A stretch of DNA of 64,000 nucleotides from Thermoplasmata archaeon (GTDB taxonomy: Archaea; Thermoplasmatota; Thermoplasmata; Methanomassiliicoccales; Methanomethylophilaceae), in the NCBI GenBank assembly GCA_015063285.1, contig SUST01000003.1, positions 1 to 64,000 of the forward strand, written 5' to 3'. Positions within the stretch are counted from its first letter, which is position 1; each line of letters opens with the position of its first letter. The notes below the pieces were generated by a model. It did not search any database and was not told the DNA's origin. It saw only the letters and a list, made by a program, of their open reading frames with translations. Of the stretch, positions 1-8,956 are shown piece after piece. The position numbers were made by a program, and so were the translations under genes.

Positions 1-28
1 CATCGATAAAAACCGTCATATATCGCTC

Positions 29-1501
29 GTGAATAACAGGAAGACGGTCAGCTATATGGTATCGCAACCTTTCTTATCGGCACGCAGTCTGATGGATCGT
101 CATTCGAAAGAATATGATCTTTCAAAAGCGGCTTTGGAAGCCCAGAATTCAGCATCAGACGATTCTGATGCGAAGTATCTATTTTCTCTTTTCCAGTATC
201 TCGGAGAGGGAGGGATCCAGAAGGACCAGTCTGCTGCAAAGAAAGGATTCTCGGAAGCCGCAGAGAGAGGTTCTGTGGAGGCAGGCATCGTGTCCAAAGA
301 GTTCGAGAGGAACTCGGATGAGGTAATGGATGAGCTGATTCACAAGAGGTTCCTGGGTGAGCAAAGAGATACTGTTGCCAGCGCAGAATTATTTGCCATG
401 TATGATAAAGGCAACGACAAGGTGAGAAAGAATCATGCCGAGGCTGTAAGATTCTATCTGGCCTGTGCCGAGGAAGGAGATGTCGATGCCCAGGCCAAGA
501 TCGGTTTCATGTATCTGATGGGAAAGGGAATACCCAAGGACAAGGACCTTGCTCTCAAATGGCTGTCCAAAGCGGCCGATAGCGGGGACGGCACTGCAAT
601 GTACCGTATCGGTCAGATGTATGAACAGGGGTTGTGCAACACAGATCCTGACGAGAAGCTTGCATTCAAATGGTATGAAAAGGCCGCAGATGCGGGCAAC
701 AAGGATGCGCAGTTCGCTCTGGGCTGTCTGTGCATGGTCCCCAAGAAGTTCCATACCGATGTCAAAAGAGCCGCTCGTCTTTTCGAGAAGTCAGCCGAGC
801 AAGGTCATTCCGAGGCTCAATACCAGATCGGTATGTGCTATGCGTATGGGCAGGGAGTCAACAGGGATCCTGAAAAAGCCGTGAAATGGCTGGAGAAGAG
901 CTGTGAGAACGGTTATCAGCAGGGAATGGTCGATTTCGCGAACATGTGCTTCGAAGGACAGGTTATTCCTAAAGATCTCAAAAAAGCGGCGCATTGGTTC
1001 ACAGAGGCTGCAAACAGATGCAATGGATATGCCCAGTATGCTCTGGCCTGTATGTATGGCAACGGCTACTATTACGAACAGAGCGATGAGATGGCTTTGA
1101 AATGGTTCAAGGAAGCCGCTGAGATGGGTGAAGTCAATTCCCAATACTGTCTGGGTTGCTTCTATTATGAAGGAAGGGGAACGGAAAGGAACCTGGAAGA
1201 GGCGGCCCTGTGGTACACCCAGGCGGCTGAACAGGGACACCCTTCTGCAAAGGCCTTCCTCGGAATGTTCAAGGTCACCGGTTCGGGTGTAAAGCAGGAT
1301 GTGGAAGAGGGATTGAACCTGTTGCAGGAATCTGCTGATGACGGTTACTACGAGGCTCAGTTCTATCTCGGAAAGCTCTATTATGAGGGCAAGTACGTCA
1401 AGAAGAACGACATCCGTGCGAAGAAGTATCTGAACATGGCTGCGAAGCAGGGCGATCCCGACGCCGCAGCGCTTCTAAATGTGATGAAATCCAAGAGGTG
1501 A
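29..1501 (+). CDS. Sel1-repeat (TPR-like) protein
   Basis: This 490-residue protein consists almost entirely of about 36-residue Sel1-like repeats with the usual A-x-x-G, G-x-G and A-x-x-W-(Y/F)-x-x-A-A pattern from about residue 45 to the end. Such repeats form alpha-solenoid scaffolds for protein-protein contacts, and no catalytic motif is visible. There is no signal peptide, so it is probably cytoplasmic. The GTG at 29 opens the frame. An ATG at 56 is a strong alternative, because a TATA-like stretch near 17-25 would place transcription start close to it. A second Sel1 protein follows 5 bp downstream, so the two are probably co-transcribed and may be recent duplicates. The partner and process are unknown. 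Confidence 0.8.
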   Translation: MNNRKTVSYMVSQPFLSARSLMDRHSKEYDLSKAALEAQNSASDDSDAKYLFSLFQYLGEGGIQKDQSAAKKGFSEAAERGSVEAGIVSKEFERNSDEVMDELIHKRFLGEQRDTVASAELFAMYDKGNDKVRKNHAEAVRFYLACAEEGDVDAQAKIGFMYLMGKGIPKDKDLALKWLSKAADSGDGTAMYRIGQMYEQGLCNTDPDEKLAFKWYEKAADAGNKDAQFALGCLCMVPKKFHTDVKRAARLFEKSAEQGHSEAQYQIGMCYAYGQGVNRDPEKAVKWLEKSCENGYQQGMVDFANMCFEGQVIPKDLKKAAHWFTEAANRCNGYAQYALACMYGNGYYYEQSDEMALKWFKEAAEMGEVNSQYCLGCFYYEGRGTERNLEEAALWYTQAAEQGHPSAKAFLGMFKVTGSGVKQDVEEGLNLLQESADDGYYEAQFYLGKLYYEGKYVKKNDIRAKKYLNMAAKQGDPDAAALLNVMKSKR

Positions 1502-1505
1502 ATCC

Positions 1506-2246
1506 ATGGGATTCCAGGATGTCCTCAAGGCTGCCCAGGACGGCGATCCGGATGCACAGGTCGCAATGGGTTATCTGTTCTTTAAAGGGGACGGGGTCGT
1601 CCAGGACAGGAGAGAGGCCGCAAGATGGTTCGGTCTGGCTGCTGACCAGAACAATGCTGAGGCCATCTGCAACCTCGGACATATGCGCGCCCATGGGCTC
1701 GGAATGAGAGCAGATCTTGACAAAGCGATGGAACTCTATCACAAGGCCGCGGATCTCGGCGATGCCAGAGCGATGTTCAATCTTGGTTTCATGTACTCTG
1801 ATGTGGAAGGCATACCTCAGGATTGGGAGAAAGCCTACTATTGGTATTCCAAGGCTGCAGACGAAGGCAACATAATCGCCCTCTATCGCATGGCCGTCAT
1901 GAACGAGGAGGGTCGCGGGATTCCCGTGGACTATCCGAAAGCGATCTCGTTCTACACCAGATGCTTCGAGGCAGATTTTCCTAAAGCAGGTTATCGTCTC
2001 GGGTTAATGTATCTGGAAGGGAGAGGTGTCGATAAAGATCTCAACAAGGCTTCCAAATACATGATCAAGGCTGCAGAAATGGGCTCCGAGGATGCCATGT
2101 GTGAGCTCGGAAAAATGCACATTACTGGTCAAGGGATGACACATAGTTTATCTAATGCAAAGAAATGGTTAGTCAAGGCAGCCAATCGCGGTTCTGAAGA
2201 GGCCGCAGTTTTGCTTGAAAAGATAAACAACGGTGAATTGAAGTGA
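1506..2246 (+). CDS. Sel1-repeat (TPR-like) protein
   Basis: This 246-residue all-repeat protein has about six Sel1-like units and belongs to the same family as the gene just upstream. Each unit carries the A-x-x-x-L-G and D-x-x-K-A-x-x-(W/Y) signature. It starts 4 bp after the preceding stop and its end overlaps the start of the following ligase by 4 bp (GTGAGGATG context), which points to translational coupling. It has no signal peptide or membrane segment. It is a probable scaffold or adaptor, and its specific function cannot be read from the sequence. Confidence 0.8.
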   Translation: MGFQDVLKAAQDGDPDAQVAMGYLFFKGDGVVQDRREAARWFGLAADQNNAEAICNLGHMRAHGLGMRADLDKAMELYHKAADLGDARAMFNLGFMYSDVEGIPQDWEKAYYWYSKAADEGNIIALYRMAVMNEEGRGIPVDYPKAISFYTRCFEADFPKAGYRLGLMYLEGRGVDKDLNKASKYMIKAAEMGSEDAMCELGKMHITGQGMTHSLSNAKKWLVKAANRGSEEAAVLLEKINNGELK

Positions 2247-3478
2247 GGATGAACGAGTATCAGAAAGAGATGATCTTCAGAGAGCTTTCCACTCTCAAAT
2301 CTCACAGCGCATTCTATGCGAAGAAGTACAAGGACATCGATATCGAGAAGATCAAAACCCAAGAGGACTTCGAGACCCTCCCTTTCACTGACAAGGGGGA
2401 TCTCCGCGAAGCATACCCTCTCGGACTTGCGGCAGTTCCTGAGAAAGATATCGTAAGGATCCATTCGTCGTCAGGGACCACAGGGACGCCAGTGGTGATC
2501 CCTTACACCAAGAAGGATGTAGAGGATTGGGCAATCATCTTTGAACGTTGTTATGTAATGGCCGGAATCACGGACAAGGATCGTATCCACATTACCCCCG
2601 GATACGGTCTGTGGACTGCTGGAATCGGATTCCAGGCAGGATGCGAGAGGCTCGGGGCCATGGCAATCCCCATGGGGCCTGGTAATACAGAGAAGCAGCT
2701 CCGCATGATGGAGGATCTCAAATCCACCGTACTCTGCGCCACATCGTCATATGCACTCCTGCTTGCAGAGGAGATCAAGAAGCGCGGCATCAGGGACAGG
2801 CTCTGTCTGAAGAAAGGTATCATCGGTTCCGAACGCTGGGGAGAGAAGATGCGTAACAGCATCGCTAACGAGCTGGGAGTGGATTTCTACGATATCTATG
2901 GGCTTACCGAAATATACGGCCCCGGCATCGGTATCAGCTGTGATTACCGCAACGGGATCCACATGTGGGACGATTATATCTATTTCGAGATAATCGATCC
3001 GAAGACCGGTAAGAACCTTCCCGATGGAGAGTTCGGAGAATTGGTCATCACAACACTCAGGAAAGAGGGTGCGCCGCTAATAAGGTACAGGACACATGAT
3101 CTGACCAGGATCATACCAGGCGAGTGTCCGTGTGGTTCAAGGTTCCCGAGGATAGACATCATAGTCGGCCGTACAGATGACATGATCAAGGTCAAAGGTG
3201 TCAATATGTTCCCCGCTCAGTTCGAGGAAGTTCTGGCTACGATGAAGGATGCTACCAGTGAGTATCAGATCATGATCGATCATCTCGAGGGTAAGGACAT
3301 GATCACACTCTACTTCGAGACCCCCGCAACGGGAACTGACAGGGAGAACGCCGAAAAGGAACTGGTTGAGAAGGTCAAATCGAAGATAGGCGTAACAGTC
3401 ATCCCCAAGGCGGTTGACATGGGGTATCTGCCGAGAAGCGAGAAGAAGACCAATCGCATATTCGATAACCGTTACTGA
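2243..3478 (+). CDS. Phenylacetate-CoA ligase family (adenylate-forming) enzyme
   Basis: The 411-residue protein has the ANL-superfamily phosphate-binding loop SSGTTGTPVVIP at about residues 75-86, the Y-G-L-T-E motif near residue 220 (A5 region), a YRTHDLTR motif near 280, and the C-terminal hinge with GRTDDMIKVKGVNMFPAQ. This is the typical PaaK layout and length. The family activates an aryl or other carboxylate as its acyl-AMP and transfers it to CoA. Methanogens commonly carry such ligases, with roles suggested in indolepyruvate/aryl-acid metabolism, so the exact substrate is unknown. GTG at 2243 or ATG at 2249 may be the start. It sits between a Sel1 gene (4-bp overlap) and an inositol monophosphatase family gene, so the four genes look like one operon. 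Confidence 0.85.
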   Translation: MRMNEYQKEMIFRELSTLKSHSAFYAKKYKDIDIEKIKTQEDFETLPFTDKGDLREAYPLGLAAVPEKDIVRIHSSSGTTGTPVVIPYTKKDVEDWAIIFERCYVMAGITDKDRIHITPGYGLWTAGIGFQAGCERLGAMAIPMGPGNTEKQLRMMEDLKSTVLCATSSYALLLAEEIKKRGIRDRLCLKKGIIGSERWGEKMRNSIANELGVDFYDIYGLTEIYGPGIGISCDYRNGIHMWDDYIYFEIIDPKTGKNLPDGEFGELVITTLRKEGAPLIRYRTHDLTRIIPGECPCGSRFPRIDIIVGRTDDMIKVKGVNMFPAQFEEVLATMKDATSEYQIMIDHLEGKDMITLYFETPATGTDRENAEKELVEKVKSKIGVTVIPKAVDMGYLPRSEKKTNRIFDNRY

Positions 3479-3482
3479 TCCC

Positions 3483-4271
3483 ATGAGAGAACTTGACGTA
3501 CTCGTGTCGGCAGTAAGGAAAGCTGCTGGAATCGTTATTGCCGGAGACCGTTCCGCTGAGGAGAAATCCACACTGATCGGCTCGTATGATGTGGTGACCG
3601 ATTCCGATATAAGAGCCGAGAACTCGATCATAGAGGACATCCGCCGCGAGTTTCCAGATGATACCATAATATCTGAGGAGACCAACCCGGATGCGAAGCT
3701 GTCGAATCGCTGTTGGGCAATAGACCCTATCGACGGAACGATGAACTATTCTAGAGGCATCCCATTCTTTGGTATCCAGGGATGCTTCATGGAGAATGGT
3801 GTTCCAAAAGCATCCGCTATCTATCTGCCCGTGTTCGATGAGATGTTCACCGCTTCCGATGAGGGTGCATTCCTCAATGGGAACAGGATACATACCTGTG
3901 ATCCGAGACCCTTAAATCAGTGTCTGATGTCTACTGGTGATTTCAGCAGGAGGTCACAGCAATTCAGGGATGCTCAGGCATCGGTCTTCCACGATTGTTA
4001 TTCTGACATAGCTAGATTCAAGGTATTCGGAGCAGCTTGTGTGGACTTCACATATCTGGCTGCAGGCAGGACAGATATTCATCTAAGATTCCTCAACAAG
4101 ATATGGGATTTCATGCCCGGCATGTACATAGCCGAGAAGGCTGGGGCCATCTACGATAAGGAATTAGCGGATAGATACGGAATACTGATGATGTGTTCCT
4201 CTGATGAGGTGCTTCAGGAAGTAAAGGATAAGATGCTCCCGAAGTTCATCTCGATTTTCCGCCAAGCATGA
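3483..4271 (+). CDS. Inositol monophosphatase family protein
   Basis: This is a 262-residue FIG/IMPase-superfamily phosphatase. The metal-binding motifs are visible: the acidic EE of the S-E-E-T segment near residue 63, D-P-I-D-G-T near residue 78, and the C-terminal W-D-x-M-P-G segment near residue 205. In archaea such enzymes dephosphorylate inositol-1-phosphate and/or fructose-1,6-bisphosphate, and the two cannot be told apart here. The ATG at 3483 is preferred over the longer frame because it lies 4 bp after the ligase stop and the extra upstream residues do not resemble the family. The 3' end overlaps the convergent rfcS gene by 26 bp. Confidence 0.85.
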   Translation: MRELDVLVSAVRKAAGIVIAGDRSAEEKSTLIGSYDVVTDSDIRAENSIIEDIRREFPDDTIISEETNPDAKLSNRCWAIDPIDGTMNYSRGIPFFGIQGCFMENGVPKASAIYLPVFDEMFTASDEGAFLNGNRIHTCDPRPLNQCLMSTGDFSRRSQQFRDAQASVFHDCYSDIARFKVFGAACVDFTYLAAGRTDIHLRFLNKIWDFMPGMYIAEKAGAIYDKELADRYGILMMCSSDEVLQEVKDKMLPKFISIFRQA

Positions 4272-5205
4272 CCAGATAGGCCAGCAGAGCTTCGAGCTGG
4301 ATCCTCTCGTTGCTGCCTTCTACGATACGGAACTCGATCTCCCCGGTCTTGTCCATGAATCTGACCTTTTCCGAATCCGTTATGCTGAGGTCGAAGAAGG
4401 TGGAGTGTATCTGTCTGATGATATCCTGACCGGAAAGCCCGAATGTGATCATGATGTCATCCAGCATATCGCGGGCTTTGATGAAGTTCCCGTCCAATGC
4501 CGTCTCGATCATGTTCTTGACCGCCTGCGGGTTCGCCATTCCTGTGGTCTGATAAATGACATCGAGGTCGATCTTCTTTCCGAGGGAGGCCGCGACCTGG
4601 AGCGAGTTGACCGCACGCCTCATATCGCCTCTGGCGACATGGATGAGTCCGTTCATCGCATCCTCATCGATTTCGACATTCTCCTTGTCCACGATGTTCT
4701 GAAGGAATTCCTTCACATCATCTGATGTAAGGGGCTTGAACCTGAAAACAGCACATCTGGACTGGATGGGATCGATTATCTTCGATGAATAGTTGCATGA
4801 AAGGATGAAACGGCAGATTCCCGAGAACTTCTCCATCGTCCTCCTGAGGGCGGCCTGAGCATCGGATGTGAGCGCATCGGCCTCGTCCATGAAGATGATC
4901 TTGAATTCCGCTCCTCCGAGAGGTGCTGTCCTGGCGAATTCCTTGATCTTTCCGCGGACGACATCGATTCCTCTTTCGTCCGAGGCATTGAGCTCAATGA
5001 AGTTCCCTTTCCATTCGTCGCCGAACATTGATTTGGCCAAGGCCAGAGAACAGGTGGTCTTACCGGTTCCGGCAGGTCCTGTGAAGAGTAGATGCGGCAT
5101 GTTTCTGGATGAAACATAGGCCTTGAGCCTCTCTGTCACGTGCTTCTGACCGACTACGTCGTCAAGGGTCTTGGGCCTGTACTTCTCAGTCCAAATCTCG
5201 TTCAT
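4246..5205 (-). CDS. rfcS: Replication factor C small subunit (clamp loader)
   Basis: The 319-residue AAA+ ATPase has Walker A GPAGTGKTT at about residue 43, the Walker B/DExx motif DEADAL near 103, and the clamp-loader SRC motif (I-Q-S-R-C-A-V-F) near residue 150, followed by the collar domain. Length and motifs match archaeal RfcS, which loads the PCNA sliding clamp with RfcL. It diverges from orc1/cdc6 across 113 bp, making this a replication locus. The gene ends inside the 3' end of the convergent phosphatase gene. Confidence 0.95.
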   Translation of the reverse strand: MNEIWTEKYRPKTLDDVVGQKHVTERLKAYVSSRNMPHLLFTGPAGTGKTTCSLALAKSMFGDEWKGNFIELNASDERGIDVVRGKIKEFARTAPLGGAEFKIIFMDEADALTSDAQAALRRTMEKFSGICRFILSCNYSSKIIDPIQSRCAVFRFKPLTSDDVKEFLQNIVDKENVEIDEDAMNGLIHVARGDMRRAVNSLQVAASLGKKIDLDVIYQTTGMANPQAVKNMIETALDGNFIKARDMLDDIMITFGLSGQDIIRQIHSTFFDLSITDSEKVRFMDKTGEIEFRIVEGSNERIQLEALLAYLVMLGGKSR

Positions 5206-5318
5206 TGGAATCGACTAGCCATGTGCGTTATAATAAAAGGTTTTATTGGACTAAGACATGGTCGAATCACCCAGAAAACGTGGATTCCGTCCAGCAATAA
5301 ACCACGAAAGGTGCACAG
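5206..5318. other. rfcS-orc1 divergent intergenic region, possible origin-proximal DNA
   Basis: This 113-bp AT-rich spacer separates divergent rfcS and orc1/cdc6. It contains an inverted repeat AATAAAA-GG-TTTTATT at 5232-5247, and the separated inverse pair GGAATC (5207-5212) and GATTCC (5283-5288). Archaeal origins often lie beside orc1/cdc6, but I see no convincing origin recognition box with its G-rich tract, so this is only a candidate. The region must contain both promoters. Confidence 0.25.
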
Positions 5319-6509
5319 ATGTTCGAGAAATCTTCTAGTATCATCAAGGATCCCTCCAAGTTCGATTATGACTATGTTCCTAAGAACTTGGTCAACAGAG
5401 AGGGACAGATGCATGATATGGAGGTCCTTTTCCGTCCTCTGGTAGAGTACAACCGCGCATGCAACGCATTCCTGATGGGTCCGGTCGGTACGGGTAAGAC
5501 CGTCACGGCCAAAAGGTTCTGCCAGGATATGAAGGACTATTGTTCGGACAAGGGCATGGCGTTGGACATAATCTATGTGAACTGTAGAAACAACAATTCT
5601 GAATCGGGCGTAATATTCAATCTCATAAGATATTTCGACAAGGGGTATCCGGAGAGAGGGTTCTCAGTCGAGAACATGGCCCGCACGCTGAAGAATCATC
5701 TTGTGAAGAACAAGAAACCGATTGTCGTCATCCTGGACGAAGTGGATGTTCTGCTGAAGAAGTCCACCGTAGACATCCTCTATCAGATAACAAGGCTTTC
5801 CGACGATGCCAACAAGCCTGCTCCGGTCTCACTCATACTGATCTCGCAGCAGTCGATCTATGGTATGATGGACGAGGCATCGGCATCGACCTTCAAACGT
5901 ACCACTATGGTCCGTTTCGACAGATATAGCTGGGATGAGCTGAGGCAGATTGCGAAAGAAAGGGCTGAGGAGGCACTTCTTCCGGGCAGGGTCAGCGAAG
6001 ATGTCCTGGACCAGATCGCAGACAGTTCCGAAGAGTTTGGTGATGCGAGGATGGCTATAGAGATTCTCGAGAGGGCGGCCAATCTCGCGGAAGAGGATTC
6101 TGCCGGAGAGGTCACTGTGGAGAACATACGTGCCGCCAAGGCAGGCATATACAGCGTGGTTTCGGAATCCAAGATAGAGACTCTGGACCTGAACAAGAAA
6201 CTGACATTGCTGGCCATCGCCCGTGCGATGAAACAGAATGTGATGATCACGATATCTGCTGCGGAGAAGACTTATGCCATCGTATGCGAGGAATACGAGG
6301 TGCCTGCACGCAAACATACGCAGTTCTGGGGATACGTTCAGGATCTGGAAAAGGTCGGTCTTGTGAAGACACGTGTTTCATCCTCCGGAAAAGGCGGGAG
6401 GACCACTACCGTGTCGTTACCTGACATCCCGTCCAAGGTGCTTGCGGTGAAAGTGGCCGATATGCTCGACTCCGAGCTGTCCGGAAGAGAGGATGACGAT
6501 GAAATGTGA
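5319..6509 (+). CDS. cdc6: Orc1/Cdc6 replication initiator
   Basis: The 396-residue protein has an AAA+ domain with Walker A GPVGTGKT at about residue 52 and Walker B VVILDEVDVLL near residue 136, and a C-terminal winged-helix domain (about 300-385) for origin binding. This is the archaeal Orc1/Cdc6 family that recognises origins and recruits MCM. The ATG at 5319 follows an AAAGGTG ribosome-binding-like sequence. The 3' end overlaps the downstream tRNA-thiolation gene by a few codons, so the two are translationally coupled. Confidence 0.93.
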   Translation: MFEKSSSIIKDPSKFDYDYVPKNLVNREGQMHDMEVLFRPLVEYNRACNAFLMGPVGTGKTVTAKRFCQDMKDYCSDKGMALDIIYVNCRNNNSESGVIFNLIRYFDKGYPERGFSVENMARTLKNHLVKNKKPIVVILDEVDVLLKKSTVDILYQITRLSDDANKPAPVSLILISQQSIYGMMDEASASTFKRTTMVRFDRYSWDELRQIAKERAEEALLPGRVSEDVLDQIADSSEEFGDARMAIEILERAANLAEEDSAGEVTVENIRAAKAGIYSVVSESKIETLDLNKKLTLLAIARAMKQNVMITISAAEKTYAIVCEEYEVPARKHTQFWGYVQDLEKVGLVKTRVSSSGKGGRTTTVSLPDIPSKVLAVKVADMLDSELSGREDDDEM

Positions 6510-7419
6510 CCAATGCAATTCGGAAGCGGTCACATTCATCCGCTACAACGGGATGCATCTTTGTGCAGATGATTTCTCCAGGTTCGTAGAGAAGAGGGTC
6601 AAGAGGGAGATAAGGAAACAGATCAAGGTCTATCCTGGAGACCAGATAGCCGTAGCGGTGTCCGGAGGGAAGGACAGTATGGTCGCTCTCAAACTCGTGA
6701 GCGATGTTTTCGGCCCTAGGAACAGGATCGGCGTACATGCGATAACGATCGATGAAGGGATCGACGGATATCGCCCTCCCAGTGTGGACATCGTAAGGAG
6801 ATTCTGCGAGGAGAAAGGGATCCAATTCCATCTGCGTTCATTTTCAGAATTGGGGGTGACGATGGATGAGATCGCTCCTCTGTCAAGGGATAGCAGCCCC
6901 TGTACCTATTGCGGCGTGTTCCGCAGGAGACTCATGAACGATGAGGCCAGGAACATCGGTGCCAAGTTCCTGGCTACCGGTCATAATCTGGATGACATGG
7001 CCCAATCCATCATGATGAACTTCGTCAGAGGGGATGTCGAGAGGCTGGCGAGATTAGGCCCTCATGAGAGGGTACAGCCGGGATTGATCCCGAGATTCCT
7101 TCCTTTGAGGCTGATCCCGGAGAAGGAGAGCCTCCTCTATGCGATGGTAAACGGTATAGAGTTCTGGGACGGGGAGTGCCCGTATTGGCAGGAGGCATTG
7201 AGGAATCAGTACAGATCCATTGTGGATGAACTGGAGGACAGGTCTCCGGGTTCGAGGCACAGTATAGTCTCCTCATACGATACTCTCAGGCCCATGCTGT
7301 ACAAAGAATACACGACATCCAATCTGCATCTGTGCAAATGCGGCGAGCCCACCGTGGGCAAGAGATGCAAATCCTGCGATCTTCTGAACGACGCAAGGAA
7401 GAAACTGGGGAAATCCTGA
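6499..7419 (+). CDS. tRNA 2-thiolation protein, NcsA/TtuA type (PP-loop ATPase)
   Basis: A 306-residue protein of the TtuA/Ncs6 family, which adenylates and thiolates uridine in tRNA (U34 or U54). It has an N-terminal zinc site (C-x-x-C in the first 10 residues plus a second pair near 22), the PP-loop SGGKDS at about residue 55, the C-x-x-C of the catalytic Fe-S or disulfide site (S-P-C-T-Y-C-G) near 135, and a C-terminal zinc site (C-K-C-G with a later C-x-x-C). ATG 6499 is chosen over 6493 because GAGG at 6489-6492 gives a 6-nt spacer to 6499. It overlaps the end of orc1/cdc6. Confidence 0.85.
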   Translation: MKCDQCNSEAVTFIRYNGMHLCADDFSRFVEKRVKREIRKQIKVYPGDQIAVAVSGGKDSMVALKLVSDVFGPRNRIGVHAITIDEGIDGYRPPSVDIVRRFCEEKGIQFHLRSFSELGVTMDEIAPLSRDSSPCTYCGVFRRRLMNDEARNIGAKFLATGHNLDDMAQSIMMNFVRGDVERLARLGPHERVQPGLIPRFLPLRLIPEKESLLYAMVNGIEFWDGECPYWQEALRNQYRSIVDELEDRSPGSRHSIVSSYDTLRPMLYKEYTTSNLHLCKCGEPTVGKRCKSCDLLNDARKKLGKS

Positions 7420-7425
7420 ACCGAA

Positions 7426-8856
7426 TCAAATCTTCTTCCATTTGGCTCCGTCTTTGGAGTCTTCAAGAACGACGCCTGCTTCTTTGAGCCTGTCGCGTAT
7501 CATATCGGCCAGATAGTACATCTTGTTCTTCCTGAGCTCTGCGCGAAGGTCTATCAGGATGTTCATAACGTCATCAAGTGTTCCGTCGTCTGCTCCATCC
7601 TGCGCAGGGATGATGTTCAGGATACCATTGAACTCGTCCAAGAGGTCGATATGCTTTTGAGCCGCTTTCTTGCAGAGCGTCTTCTCGTTCATGGCCTTGT
7701 TAGTGGCCCTGACCATCTGGAAGATGACCTCGATCGCCTGGCGGGTGTTGAAGTCGTCGTCCATGGCATCCCTGAATGCCTGCCTGTACTGCTCTATGGT
7801 GTCGCAGCAGTCGTTAGCGTCAGCATCTCCTTCGGGAGCGTTCTTGACGTAGGACTTGAGGTCCTTGTAGTTGTTGATGATCCTGGAATTGGCTGCCTTT
7901 GCCTCCTCCAGCATGTCCTCTCCGTATAGGAGCGGACTCATGTAGTGGGTGTTGAGGAAGTAGAATCTGATAGTTTGAGGATCATACTTCGCAGCGACAT
8001 CCTTGACCGTGAAGAAGTTGCCGAGTGATTTCGACATCTTCTCCTCTTTGGTCATACCGTGACCCTTGACCTGGAGCATACCGTTGTGCATCCAATAGTT
8101 GGCCAGAGGTTTGCCGGTAACAGCCTCTGTCTGGAGGATCTCGTTCTCGTGGTGGGGGAATATGAGGTCGTTTCCTCCGCCGTGTATATCGATCTGCTCT
8201 CCGAGATATCTGTCGATCATAGCCGAGCACTCGATATGCCATCCCGGCCTTCCCTTTCCCCAGGGGGAATCCCAGGAGCACTCTCCAGGCTTCGCCGCCT
8301 TCCATACCGCGAAGTCCATCGGGTTCTTCTTCTCATCGTCCATCTGGACGCGTCCCGAAGAGGACATGTCCTCGAGCTTGGATTTGACAAGCCTTCCGTA
8401 GTTCTGGACCTTGTCGATGGAGAAGTATACGCTTCCGTCGCTGGTGACGTATCCGAAACCGTTGTCGATGATCTTCTGGACCATCCTGATAATGTCGTCG
8501 ATGCATTCGCTGGCCTTGGGGTAGATATCCGCTTTGTTGATTCCTAGTTTGGACGCGTCCTCGAAGTATTTGTCGATATACCTCGCAGAGAGCTCCAGGG
8601 GTTCGATGCCTTCAGCGGCTGCCCTGTTGATGATCTTATCGTCCACATCGGTGAAGTTCGTGACGTGGGTGACCTGATACCCCAAGTACCTTAGGTAGCG
8701 TACGACCGTATCGAATACGATCATACATCTGGCATGTCCCATGTGGATGTCGTCGTAGACGGTGACTCCGCATACATACATCTTCACTTTTCCGGGTTCG
8801 ATTGTCCTGAACTCCTCCTTGGAGTTCGTCAGGGTGTTATGGATCATCAGCGACAT
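7426..8856 (-). CDS. cysS: Cysteinyl-tRNA synthetase
   Basis: This class I aminoacyl-tRNA synthetase is 476 residues from the chosen start. It has the zinc/HIGH region with M-Y-V-C-G-V-T-V-Y-D then H-M-G-H-A-R, the central G-W-H-I-E-C-S-A motif, and KMSKS (E-E-K-M-S-K-S-L-G-N-F). The longer reading frame begins inside cysE and its first 40 residues are not CysS-like, so ATG at 8856 (or 8847) is used. A cysS-cysE pair implies tRNA-dependent cysteine charging from serine-derived cysteine rather than only the SepRS/SepCysS route. Confidence 0.95.
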   Translation of the reverse strand: MSLMIHNTLTNSKEEFRTIEPGKVKMYVCGVTVYDDIHMGHARCMIVFDTVVRYLRYLGYQVTHVTNFTDVDDKIINRAAAEGIEPLELSARYIDKYFEDASKLGINKADIYPKASECIDDIIRMVQKIIDNGFGYVTSDGSVYFSIDKVQNYGRLVKSKLEDMSSSGRVQMDDEKKNPMDFAVWKAAKPGECSWDSPWGKGRPGWHIECSAMIDRYLGEQIDIHGGGNDLIFPHHENEILQTEAVTGKPLANYWMHNGMLQVKGHGMTKEEKMSKSLGNFFTVKDVAAKYDPQTIRFYFLNTHYMSPLLYGEDMLEEAKAANSRIINNYKDLKSYVKNAPEGDADANDCCDTIEQYRQAFRDAMDDDFNTRQAIEVIFQMVRATNKAMNEKTLCKKAAQKHIDLLDEFNGILNIIPAQDGADDGTLDDVMNILIDLRAELRKNKMYYLADMIRDRLKEAGVVLEDSKDGAKWKKI

Positions 8857-8956
8857 GTGATCGATGTCGTATCCAGAATGATGTAAATAATGTCTCGGAC
8901 GGAGAAAGCGGGAATGCCGCGGGTAAATCGTCCTGCGGCATCCCTGCGATTGAAGT

